A DNA stretch of 5,248 nt from Nitriliruptorales bacterium (GTDB lineage: Bacteria > Actinomycetota > Nitriliruptoria > Euzebyales > Egibacteraceae), in NCBI GenBank assembly GCA_007119305.1, contig SKPY01000332.1:1-5248 (forward strand). Direction: 5' to 3'. Position numbers and translations under genes: made by a program. The notes beneath the pieces are model-generated. The model was not told the origin of the DNA and did not search any database. It saw nothing but the letters and a program-made list of their open reading frames with translations. Numbering within the stretch: the stretch's first letter is position 1; every line of letters starts with the position of its first letter. Of the stretch, positions 1 to 5,248 are shown piece after piece.

Positions 1-68
1 CCGCCAACGCGGGCCTGTCGCAGGCGCTCGCACCGCCGCGCTATCGTCCGTCGACGTCGGATCCCCCC

Positions 69-75
69 GAGGAGG
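69..75 (+). promoter_or_regulatory. Ribosome binding site of the MscS-like gene
   Basis: GAGGAGG sits 5 bases before the GTG at 81. It is the main reason for choosing that GTG as the start, because the same reading frame is open all the way to the left edge of the window and contains no other start codon there. Confidence 0.65.
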
Positions 76-80
76 CGCAC

Positions 81-989
81 GTGGTCAACGCGGAGGAGCT
101 GGGCGAGGAGCTCGCGGCGTTCGTCGGGGCGGACGTGCTGCGCAACATCGCGGCCTCGCTGTTCGTGGTCGCGCTCATCCTGGTGCTGCGCTGGCTGTTC
201 CTGCGGCTGCTGCACGCCCAGATCGACCGGCCGGCCACCTGGTACCGCGTCCGCAAGACCACGAACTGGGTGACCGTCGCGTTGGTCGTGATCGTGCTCG
301 GCACCGTTTGGGCCGGGGCGCTCGGCGCCTTCATCACGGTGTTCGCGCTCGCCGCCGCGGGGCTCGCGATCTCGCTCGGGGAGGTGATCCGCAACCTCGC
401 CGGCGGGGTCTACGTGGGCCTGCGCCATCCGCTGCGCATCGGCGACCGCGTCGAGATCGCGGACTTCGCCGGCGACGTCGTGAGCACGGGGCCGCTGGCG
501 TTCCGCCTGCTCGAGATCCGCAACTGGGTCGAGGCCGACCAGTCCACCGGGCGCATCCTGCACGTGCCCAACAGCCTGCTGTTCACGCAGCCGCTGGCGA
601 ACTTCGGCGCCGCGCTGGCGTGGATCTGGCACGAGGTGCCCGTCCCGATCACGTTCGAGTCCGACTGGCGGAGGGCCCGTGCGCTGCTCGAGGAGATCGT
701 GCAGCGCCACGCGCCGGAGGTCGACGCGGAGGCGATCGATGCCCGCCTGCGCGAAGCGTCGCACCACTACCTCATCACCTACACCTACCTCACCCCCGCC
801 GTCTATGTGGACGCGGACGAGCGCGGCATCCGCCTCACCGCCAGGGTGCTGTGCGACATCCGCAAGCGGCGCGGGCTCACGGACACGATCTGGCGCGACG
901 TGCTGGCCGCCTTCGCGGACGAGGACGGCATCGACTTCGCCTACCCGCCCGTCCGCGCGTACCTGCGGGGCGACGGCGGACAGACCTGA
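81..989 (+). CDS. MscS-family small-conductance mechanosensitive ion channel
   Basis: The 302-residue product is predicted to be an inner-membrane channel that opens under membrane tension and releases solutes on osmotic downshock. Three hydrophobic segments are visible at about residues 22-44, 61-82 and 83-115. The third is rich in Gly and Ala, like the pore-lining TM3 of MscS. It leads into P-L-R-I-G-D-R-V (117-124), the classic start of the cytoplasmic beta domain. V-P-N-S at 162-165 and the C-terminal F-A-Y-P-P (286-290) are also family hallmarks. The length is close to the 286 residues of E. coli MscS, so no large extra sensory domains are present. The start is the GTG at 81, supported by a GAGGAGG site. 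However, the frame is open back to base 3, so an N-terminal extension from a start outside the window cannot be excluded. The gene converges on the small membrane protein gene at 1020. The exact subfamily and ion preference are not readable from sequence. Confidence 0.88.
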   Translation: MVNAEELGEELAAFVGADVLRNIAASLFVVALILVLRWLFLRLLHAQIDRPATWYRVRKTTNWVTVALVVIVLGTVWAGALGAFITVFALAAAGLAISLGEVIRNLAGGVYVGLRHPLRIGDRVEIADFAGDVVSTGPLAFRLLEIRNWVEADQSTGRILHVPNSLLFTQPLANFGAALAWIWHEVPVPITFESDWRRARALLEEIVQRHAPEVDAEAIDARLREASHHYLITYTYLTPAVYVDADERGIRLTARVLCDIRKRRGLTDTIWRDVLAAFADEDGIDFAYPPVRAYLRGDGGQT

Positions 990-1019
990 GCGCCTGAGCC
1001 CCTTACCCCGCGCGGGTTG

Positions 1020-1277
1020 TCAGCGCCTGCGCGAGCGCGAGGTCCGCAGGTGCGGGGCCACCCTGCTGTAGCCGAGGGTGAGGGCGCCGACAGCGAGCAT
1101 CGGCCCGCCGACGATGAACCCCAGCGCGGCGAAGCGCTCGTCCCCGCTGAGGTTGCCCGCGAGCAGCGCGAGCCCACCCAGCGCCGCGATGATCAGCGCC
1201 GCGCCGCGGGACCAGCGCAGCTCCCTAGCCGTCGGCTCGGCCACGAGCCCGGCCCCAGGGCTGGTCGGGATCCGCAT
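1020..1277 (-). CDS. Small two-helix membrane protein of unknown function
   Basis: I do not recognise this 85-residue protein. It has a short hydrophilic N-terminus (1-23), a hydrophobic helix rich in Ala, Leu and Gly at about 24-42, and a short polar turn containing N-L-S-G-D-E-R (42-48). A second helix follows at about 49-70, then a strongly basic tail ending R-S-R-R-R. The positive charges flanking the hairpin suggest both ends face the cytoplasm. The frame stays open much further upstream (to 1535), but that part is Arg/Cys-rich low-complexity sequence typical of an antisense frame. The ATG at 1277 is therefore preferred. It is preceded by GAGGAGGG (1292-1299), although 14-15 bases away, which is longer than usual. 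The coherent membrane topology argues that the gene is real. It stands alone on this strand, convergent with the MscS-like gene (30 bases between stops) and divergent from pgi. Confidence 0.6.
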   Translation of the reverse strand: MRIPTSPGAGLVAEPTARELRWSRGAALIIAALGGLALLAGNLSGDERFAALGFIVGGPMLAVGALTLGYSRVAPHLRTSRSRRR

Positions 1278-1291
1278 GCGCCACCGTGCTG

Positions 1292-1299
1292 CCCTCCTC
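1292..1299 (-). promoter_or_regulatory. Ribosome binding site of the small membrane protein gene, long spacing
   Basis: On the minus strand GAGGAGGG precedes the ATG at 1277 by 14-15 bases. It also precedes by about 8 bases an out-of-frame GTG at 1284 that opens a 19-codon reading frame ending at 1225. No other in-frame start lies between the site and 1277, so the ATG remains the best call for the membrane protein. Confidence 0.4.
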
Positions 1300-1393
1300 G
1301 GCTGGCTGTCGGGACCCAGTGTGGCCGATCGCACGCCGCCGCGCGGCATACTCGGCGGTCCGCGCGCACCGTGCTCGCCACGAGCCCGTGCGG

Positions 1394-1399
1394 TAGCCT
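1394..1399 (+). promoter_or_regulatory. Candidate -10 element for pgi
   Basis: TAGCCT matches the TANNNT -10 pattern common in actinobacteria. The hexamer 17 bases upstream (1371-1376, GTGCTC) matches the -35 consensus poorly. It is a candidate only. Confidence 0.25.
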
Positions 1400-1462
1400 G
1401 CGGCCGGCAGTCGGCGCGGCTGCAACAGGCCGCCCGTTCCGCAACGCAAGGGGGTCGCCGCC

Positions 1463-3055
1463 ATGGCCAGCACGGACGCACGCGAGCTCGGGCCCGTGCG
1501 CGACGCGCTGGATGAGCTCGCCGCCCGGGACGCAAGGACCCGCCTGCACGCGCGCGACGCCTCGTTGTTCTCCGACGATCCCGCGGTGCAGGCCAACGTG
1601 GCCGAGCGCCTGGGCTGGCTCGACGTCATGGGCGAGCCGCCGGCCGCGACCACCCGGCTGCAAGGGTTCCTCGCGACCGTGAGCTCGTCGGGCTTCCACA
1701 GGGTCGTGCTCGCCGGTATGGGCGGTTCGAGCCTCGCCCCCGAGGTCTTCGCCACGGTGTTCGACCCCGGCAGCGAGGGGCTGCCGCTCGAGGTGCTCGA
1801 CTCCACCCACCCCGACGCCGTGGCGGCAGCCCTCGACCGCGAGCGCATCGGGGACACCCTCGTGCTCGTCGCGAGCAAGTCGGGCACGACGGAGGAGACG
1901 CGCTGCTTCGGAAGCTACGCCGGGAGCATCGTCCCGGATTCGAACCACCTCGTGGCGATCACCGACCCCGGCAGCGCCCTGGAGCGCGAGGCGTTCGCGG
2001 GGCACTGGCGCGATGTGTTCCTGAACCCCGACGACATCGGCGGGCGCTTCTCCGCGCTGTCGTTCTTCGGCATGCTGCCCGCTGCGCTGGCGGGGGTGCC
2101 GGTGCGCGCGGTGTGGGAGCGCGCTGCCGCCATGGCGTCCCGGTGCGCGCCGGACAGCGCCGCTGCGGACGACCCGGCCGCGCTGCTCGGGGCGTTCATG
2201 GGCAGCATGACCCGCGCCGGACGCGACAAGCTCACCCTGGTCGTCCACCCCCGCATCGGGGCGCTCGGCGACTGGGTCGAGCAGCTCGTCGCCGAGTCGA
2301 CGGGCAAGCTCGGGACCGGCGTCGTCCCCATCGTCGACGAGCCTGTGGGCCACGGCGACGCCTACGGCCCCGACCGCGCGCTCCTGGAGGTGCGCTTCGG
2401 CGGCGAGCCCGCCCCGGGCGCGCAGGACCTCGCGGAGGCCGGTCTTCCACGGCTCGTCCTCGACGTCGCCGACGCAGCCGACCTGGGCGGCGCGTTCGTG
2501 CAGTGGGAGCTCGCCACCGCGTACGCCGGGCTGCTGCTGGGAGTCAACCCCTTCGACGAACCGAACGTCACGGAGAGCAAGCGCAACACGCAGGCGATGC
2601 TCGACGACGTCGCCGCCGGCCGTGAGCTGCCCGAACCAGGTCCGGGCGACGTCGAGGGGCTCCTTGCGCGCGTGAAACCCGGCGACTACGTCGCGCTGCA
2701 GGCATACGTGCCCATGACCGCGCCGGCGCGCGCGGCCCTGCGCGAGGCGCGGACCCTCATCCGCGACCGGCTGCAGGTCGCCACGACGGTGGGGTTCGGC
2801 CCGCGCTTCCTGCACTCGACCGGCCAGCTGCACAAGGGCGGCCCGGACACCCTCGTGGCCCTCCAGCTCGTCGACGTGCCGACGCGGCGGGTGGACATCC
2901 CCGGACGTGCCTACGACTTCGCCACGCTCGTGCGTGCCCAGGCGGTCGGAGATCTCCAGGCGCTCGAGGAGCGCGCGCGCCGTGTCACGCAGGTGGCAGT
3001 CGCTGCCGACGACCTCACCCCGCTCGTCGCGCGTCTCGACGCCGCGCTCCCCTGA
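1463..3055 (+). CDS. pgi: Glucose-6-phosphate isomerase, Tal-Pgi C-terminal type
   Basis: This cytosolic enzyme interconverts glucose 6-phosphate and fructose 6-phosphate in glycolysis, gluconeogenesis and entry to the pentose phosphate pathway. The 530 residues show the double SIS fold of the family. G-M-G-G-S-S is at 85-90, the sugar-phosphate-binding S-K-S-G-T-T-E-E at 138-145 and G-R-F-S at 194-197. E-S-T-G-K is at 278-282, and its Glu279 should be the catalytic base by analogy with the ESNGK motif of classical enzymes. N-P-F-D-E-P-N-V at 362-369 is followed by Lys373, and L-H-S-T-G-Q-L-H-K-G-G-P is at 450-461. The last two motifs and the C-terminal R-A-Q-A-V-G-D-L-Q-A-L (491-501) are typical of the isomerase half of bifunctional transaldolase/isomerase proteins. 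The transaldolase half is absent: the ATG at 1463 has a proper AAGGGGG site 8 bases upstream, and the bases before it do not encode that domain. It appears monocistronic, with 64 bases separating it from csoR. It could be annotated as a bifunctional protein by automatic transfer, which would be wrong here. Confidence 0.92.
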   Translation: MASTDARELGPVRDALDELAARDARTRLHARDASLFSDDPAVQANVAERLGWLDVMGEPPAATTRLQGFLATVSSSGFHRVVLAGMGGSSLAPEVFATVFDPGSEGLPLEVLDSTHPDAVAAALDRERIGDTLVLVASKSGTTEETRCFGSYAGSIVPDSNHLVAITDPGSALEREAFAGHWRDVFLNPDDIGGRFSALSFFGMLPAALAGVPVRAVWERAAAMASRCAPDSAAADDPAALLGAFMGSMTRAGRDKLTLVVHPRIGALGDWVEQLVAESTGKLGTGVVPIVDEPVGHGDAYGPDRALLEVRFGGEPAPGAQDLAEAGLPRLVLDVADAADLGGAFVQWELATAYAGLLLGVNPFDEPNVTESKRNTQAMLDDVAAGRELPEPGPGDVEGLLARVKPGDYVALQAYVPMTAPARAALREARTLIRDRLQVATTVGFGPRFLHSTGQLHKGGPDTLVALQLVDVPTRRVDIPGRAYDFATLVRAQAVGDLQALEERARRVTQVAVAADDLTPLVARLDAALP

Positions 3056-3083
3056 GGATCCTCGCCCCGGTCGCCGCCCCCGG

Positions 3084-3112
3084 GTGCGACCCCACCCCAG
3101 GTGGGGTAGGCT
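3084..3112 (+). promoter_or_regulatory. Predicted copper-inducible promoter of csoR-copZ-copA (leaderless)
   Basis: TAGGCT at 3107-3112 is a good actinobacterial -10 element, and GTGCGA at 3084-3089, 17 bases upstream, is a partial -35 match (three of six). The csoR ATG begins at 3120, 7 bases after the -10. Transcription would therefore start at or next to the A of the start codon, giving a leaderless mRNA. The operator at 3091-3110 fills the spacer and covers part of the -10. This is inferred from spacing alone. Confidence 0.6.
3091..3110 (+). promoter_or_regulatory. CsoR operator
   Basis: This is a 20-base pseudo-palindrome built from ACCCCA and TGGGGT around a central GG, extended by CCC on the left and AGG on the right. 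Eight of ten positions pair symmetrically; the exceptions are the central G-G and the 3093/3108 pair. The C-tract/G-tract arrangement is the known signature of CsoR operators and is very similar to the operator upstream of M. tuberculosis csoR. It lies 10 bases before the csoR start and overlaps the predicted -10 at 3107-3112, which fits repression by blocking RNA polymerase and autoregulation of the operon. Confidence 0.8.
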
Positions 3113-3119
3113 GGACGGC

Positions 3120-3425
3120 ATGGACAGCCACACCGCCGCGGTCACGAACCGCTTGAAGACGGCCCGCGGCCACCTCGACGGCGTCATCCGCATGGTCGAG
3201 GCCGAGGCCTACTGCCCCGACGTCATGAAGCAGCTGGCGGCCGTGCAGGGGATGCTGGAGGCCACCAGCCGGGTGGTCTTCCGCCACCACCTCGAGACGT
3301 GCGTCGCGAAGGCCATGCAGGAAGGCCGCACCGCGGAGATCGTCGACGAGCTGATGGAGACCCTGAAGTACGACAAGCGTGTGCTGCGCCCCACCCCCGA
3401 GACCACGGAGGAAGCCCGAGCATGA
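3120..3425 (+). CDS. csoR: Copper-sensing transcriptional repressor CsoR
   Basis: This 101-residue cytosolic Cu(I) sensor represses copper-export genes and leaves DNA when Cu(I) binds. It is an all-helical protein without a classical helix-turn-helix (DUF156 family). The N-terminal R-L-K-T-A-R-G-H-L-D-G (11-21) is the conserved DNA-contact helix. The Cu(I) ligands are present: Cys32, His57 and Cys61 (H-x3-C). The second-shell residues Tyr31 and Glu77 are also present. All five sit exactly four positions before their M. tuberculosis CsoR equivalents (Cys36, His61, Cys65, Tyr35, Glu81), which supports copper rather than nickel or formaldehyde sensing. The ATG at 3120 is chosen because it matches the family N-terminus and sits just after the operator and -10. 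An in-frame GTG at 3084 would place the operator inside the gene and has no ribosome binding site. The gene overlaps copZ by 4 bases (ATGA). Confidence 0.94.
   Translation: MDSHTAAVTNRLKTARGHLDGVIRMVEAEAYCPDVMKQLAAVQGMLEATSRVVFRHHLETCVAKAMQEGRTAEIVDELMETLKYDKRVLRPTPETTEEARA
3407..3414 (+). promoter_or_regulatory. Ribosome binding site of copZ inside csoR
   Basis: GGAGGAAG lies in the last codons of csoR, 7 bases before the copZ ATG at 3422. It fixes the copZ start and would support independent or coupled initiation at the overlap, which matters because csoR itself appears to lack a Shine-Dalgarno leader. Confidence 0.65.
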
Positions 3426-3646
3426 CCCCCACGACCACCGCGACCATCACCGTCCCGGAGATCCACTGCGGACACTGCAAGTCGTCGATCGAGGGGGCCC
3501 TGTCCCCCGTCGCGGGCGTGAGCCGGGCCCACGTGGACATCGACGCGCGCACGGTCACCGTCGACTTCGACGCGGGCACGCTGTCGCGTGACGACCTCGT
3601 GCGCCTCATCGAGGACCAAGGCTACGAGGTGCCGGACCCCGCGTGA
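3422..3646 (+). CDS. copZ: CopZ-like copper chaperone (HMA domain protein)
   Basis: This 74-residue single-domain heavy-metal-associated protein is predicted to bind Cu(I) in the cytosol and hand it to the adjacent CopA ATPase and perhaps to CsoR. The metal loop is P-E-I-H-C-G-H-C at residues 12-19, with Cys16 and Cys19 as the CxxC pair. The usual G-M-T/D before the first Cys is replaced by E-I-H, and a second His lies between the cysteines. The rest follows the beta-alpha-beta-beta-alpha-beta HMA pattern, with V-D-I-D-A-R-T-V-T-V-D-F (38-49) as the central strands and G-Y-E-V (67-70) near the end. The ATG at 3422 overlaps the csoR stop (ATGA) and has a good ribosome binding site. An upstream in-frame ATG at 3299 lies within csoR and would add 41 non-homologous Arg-rich residues, so it is rejected. 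Copper is assigned from context; the HMA fold alone does not prove the metal. Confidence 0.88.
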   Translation: MTPTTTATITVPEIHCGHCKSSIEGALSPVAGVSRAHVDIDARTVTVDFDAGTLSRDDLVRLIEDQGYEVPDPA

Positions 3647-5248
3647 CACCCGCGCCAGGCTCCTCCCCCGGCAAGACCCTCGACGTCGTCGTCGAGGGCA
3701 TGACCTGCGGGTCGTGCGCCGCGCGCGTGCAGCGGGTGCTCGAGCGCCAGGACGGCGTCATGCGCGCGGACGTCAACTTCGCGACCGGCAAGGTCCACCT
3801 CGAGGTGCAGGGGGCGCTCGACCTCGACGCGGCGGCGTCCGCGGTCGGCCGCATCGGCTACTCGTGGCGCGGCGCCGACGGGCCCGACGCCGCAGAAGGC
3901 GCGGAGCCCAGCGACCCGGTGGCGCACGAGCGCGCGGAGCAGCGCAAGTGGCTGTGGCGCAACCTGCTCGCGTGGCCGCCGTCGCTCGTCGTGCTGTATC
4001 TGTCCATGTTCGCCGGCGGGATGATCTTCGGCCAGGAGATGCACCTCGCGGAGTGGCAGCGCTGGACGATCTTCGGCCTCACGCTGCCGGTCCAGTTCGT
4101 GGCCGGCTGGCCGTTCCTGCGCGAGGCCGCCCGGCGGGCGCTGCGCGTGACGGCGAACATGGACACGCTCATCGCGATCGGCACCCTCGCGGCCTTCTCC
4201 TACTCCACCGTCGTGCTGTTCCAGGGCGGCCACGACCTGTACTTCGAGGTCGCGGCGATGATCATCGCCTTCCTCGCGCTCGGCCGCTACTTCGAGGCCC
4301 GCGCCAAGGGCCGCGCGGGTCAGGCCATCCGCGCCCTGCTCGAGCTCGGCGCGAAGGAGGCCAGGGTCATCCGCGACCCGCAGGCGCCGGGCGCCGCCGT
4401 CGACCTCAGCGCCGGCGACCTCGTGGAGGAGCTCGTGCCGATCGACGCGGTGCGTGTCGGCGACCTGCTCAAGGTCCGACCCGGCGAGAAGATCCCGACC
4501 GACGGCGAGGTCGCCGACGGCGCCAGCGCGGTGGACGAGTCGATGCTCACCGGTGAGAGCGTGCCGGTCGAGAAGGCGGCCGGGTCGAGCGTCGCCGGCG
4601 GCACGGTGAACACCTCCGGGGTGCTGGTCGTGCGTGCCACGGCGGTGGGCAGCGACACCGCGCTCGCGCAGATCGTGCGGCTCGTGGAGCAGGCGCAGAC
4701 CGGCAAGGGCGCCATCCAGCGGCTCGCCGATCGGGTGTCCGGCGTGTTCGTCCCCGCCGTGCTCGTCGTCGCCGCCGTGACCTTCGCGGGCTGGTGGGCG
4801 TTCGGGGGCGAGCCGGTGCGCGGCCTCGTCGCGGCGGTCGCCGTGCTCATCATCGCCTGCCCGTGCGCCCTCGGTCTTGCCACGCCCACCGCGATCATGG
4901 TCGGGACCGGGCGCGGAGCCGACCTCGGCGTGCTCATCAAGAGCGTCGAGGTGCTCGAACGCACGCGCGAGATCACCACGGTGGTGTTCGACAAGACCGG
5001 CACGCTCACCCGGGGCGCGATGACCGTCGTCGCCGCCGAAGCCGCGCACGGTGACGATCCCGACGCGGTGCTGCGCCTCGCCGGGGCCGTCGAGGCGGAC
5101 AGCGAGCACCCCATCGGCGCGGCCATCGCCGAGCACGCCCGCGACCGGGTGGGCGAGCTCCCGGCGGTCACCGCGTTCACGGCCGTGGCCGGGCACGGCG
5201 TGCGGGCCGTGGTGGCCGGTCGCGCCGTGGTGGTCGGCACCCGCAAGC
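3643..5248 (+). CDS. copA: Cu(I)-exporting P1B-type ATPase CopA, 3' end beyond window
   Basis: This membrane pump uses ATP to export Cu(I) from the cytoplasm. It is partial here: 535 codons are present, with no stop before the edge. One N-terminal HMA domain carries G-M-T-C-G-S-C at 19-25. Membrane segments lie at about 104-130, 139-160, 173-194, 200-217, 366-387 and 394-420. The actuator domain has L-T-G-E-S (302-306) with the dephosphorylation Glu. The transmembrane metal site C-P-C (406-408) marks the Cu(I)/Ag(I) class. D-K-T-G-T-L-T (450-456) contains the phosphorylated Asp450. S-E-H-P (487-490) is the nucleotide-domain His-Pro motif, followed by G-H-G (517-519). The rest of the ATP-binding domain, GDGxND and the last two helices should follow outside the window. 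The start is the GTG at 3643, whose GTGA overlaps the copZ stop. The only Shine-Dalgarno-like sequence is a weak GAGGT at 3626-3630, so translational coupling is likely. The next in-frame ATG falls inside the HMA metal motif and is too late. A stretch at about 244-264 in the actuator looks slightly longer than usual. Confidence 0.95.
   Translation, partial: MTPAPGSSPGKTLDVVVEGMTCGSCAARVQRVLERQDGVMRADVNFATGKVHLEVQGALDLDAAASAVGRIGYSWRGADGPDAAEGAEPSDPVAHERAEQRKWLWRNLLAWPPSLVVLYLSMFAGGMIFGQEMHLAEWQRWTIFGLTLPVQFVAGWPFLREAARRALRVTANMDTLIAIGTLAAFSYSTVVLFQGGHDLYFEVAAMIIAFLALGRYFEARAKGRAGQAIRALLELGAKEARVIRDPQAPGAAVDLSAGDLVEELVPIDAVRVGDLLKVRPGEKIPTDGEVADGASAVDESMLTGESVPVEKAAGSSVAGGTVNTSGVLVVRATAVGSDTALAQIVRLVEQAQTGKGAIQRLADRVSGVFVPAVLVVAAVTFAGWWAFGGEPVRGLVAAVAVLIIACPCALGLATPTAIMVGTGRGADLGVLIKSVEVLERTREITTVVFDKTGTLTRGAMTVVAAEAAHGDDPDAVLRLAGAVEADSEHPIGAAIAEHARDRVGELPAVTAFTAVAGHGVRAVVAGRAVVVGTRK

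Larger units (their letters stand above)
1278..1462. promoter_or_regulatory. Divergent intergenic region between the small membrane protein gene and pgi
   Basis: These 185 bases hold no convincing gene and must contain promoters for genes on both strands. On the plus strand, TAGCCT at 1394-1399 fits the actinobacterial TANNNT -10 pattern and would give a leader of roughly 55-60 bases before pgi, but no good -35 is seen at the expected distance. On the minus strand TATGCC (1345-1350) is a weaker candidate -10. The pgi ribosome binding site AAGGGGG is at 1448-1454, 8 bases before its ATG. No clear inverted-repeat operator or riboswitch-like structure was seen. Confidence 0.45.

Noticed and set aside
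42..47. TATCGT as a -10 element for the MscS-like gene
   Set aside because: It matches four of six -10 positions, but no -35 is seen at the right distance and such matches are common by chance.
1007..1016. CCCGCGCGGG palindrome between the convergent stops, as a terminator
   Set aside because: It is perfectly self-complementary with no room for a loop, and no T-tract follows on either strand. It may be chance in this base composition.
3055..3062. AGGATCCT palindrome just after the pgi stop
   Set aside because: An 8-base palindrome with no spacing or context to suggest a site; likely chance.
3094..3107. ACCCCA-GG-TGGGGT as a terminator hairpin for pgi
   Set aside because: There is almost no loop and no T-tract, and its position and sequence are much better explained as the CsoR operator.
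1193..3193. A 666-codon open frame on the minus strand across pgi
   Set aside because: It lies antisense to a clearly recognisable isomerase, its translation is Arg/Gly/Ala-rich with no coherent domain, and long antisense frames are expected when third positions are almost all G or C.
3588..4556. A 322-codon plus-strand frame overlapping copZ and copA
   Set aside because: It is an Arg-rich out-of-frame shadow of copA with no recognisable motif.
3622..5196. A 524-codon open frame on the minus strand across copA
   Set aside because: It is antisense to an ATPase with all its hallmark motifs on the plus strand. The His/Asp/Glu/Gly-rich translation is a codon-mirror artefact of high GC.

Overview
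This is a very GC-rich window (well over 70% by eye) with G/C-dominated third codon positions and two GTG starts (mscS-like, copA). Together with an apparently leaderless regulator promoter and a CsoR that resembles the Mycobacterium tuberculosis protein almost residue for residue around its copper site, this points to an actinobacterium (Actinomycetota). A deep-branching lineage is possible, but the window alone cannot settle that.

Left part (1-1460). A complete MscS-family mechanosensitive channel (81-989, +) follows a strong ribosome binding site. It converges on an 85-codon two-helix membrane protein of unknown function (1020-1277, -). A gene-free divergent region (1278-1462) separates that small gene from the next and should carry promoters in both directions.

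Middle (1463-3055, +). A 530-residue glucose-6-phosphate isomerase belongs to the subtype normally found as the C-terminal half of bifunctional transaldolase/phosphoglucose isomerase (Tal-Pgi) proteins. Here it is free-standing, and no transaldolase, zwf or opcA lies next to it.

Right part (3056-5248, +). This is a compact copper-homeostasis operon. The copper-sensing repressor CsoR (3120-3425), a CopZ-like HMA copper chaperone (3422-3646) and a CopA-type Cu(I)-exporting P1B ATPase (3643 to beyond the window edge) are joined by two 4-base start/stop overlaps. A near-perfect CsoR operator (3091-3110) overlaps the predicted -10 element. The -10 lies so close to the csoR ATG that the transcript is predicted to be leaderless. 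The expected logic is that apo-CsoR blocks the promoter, Cu(I) binding releases it, the chaperone carries Cu(I), and the ATPase pumps it out of the cytoplasm.

I see no RNA genes, CRISPR arrays, insertion sequences or phage features. The systems are known families. The points of interest are the architecture of the csoR control region, the variant chaperone metal site, the solitary Tal-Pgi-type isomerase and the uncharacterised small membrane protein.
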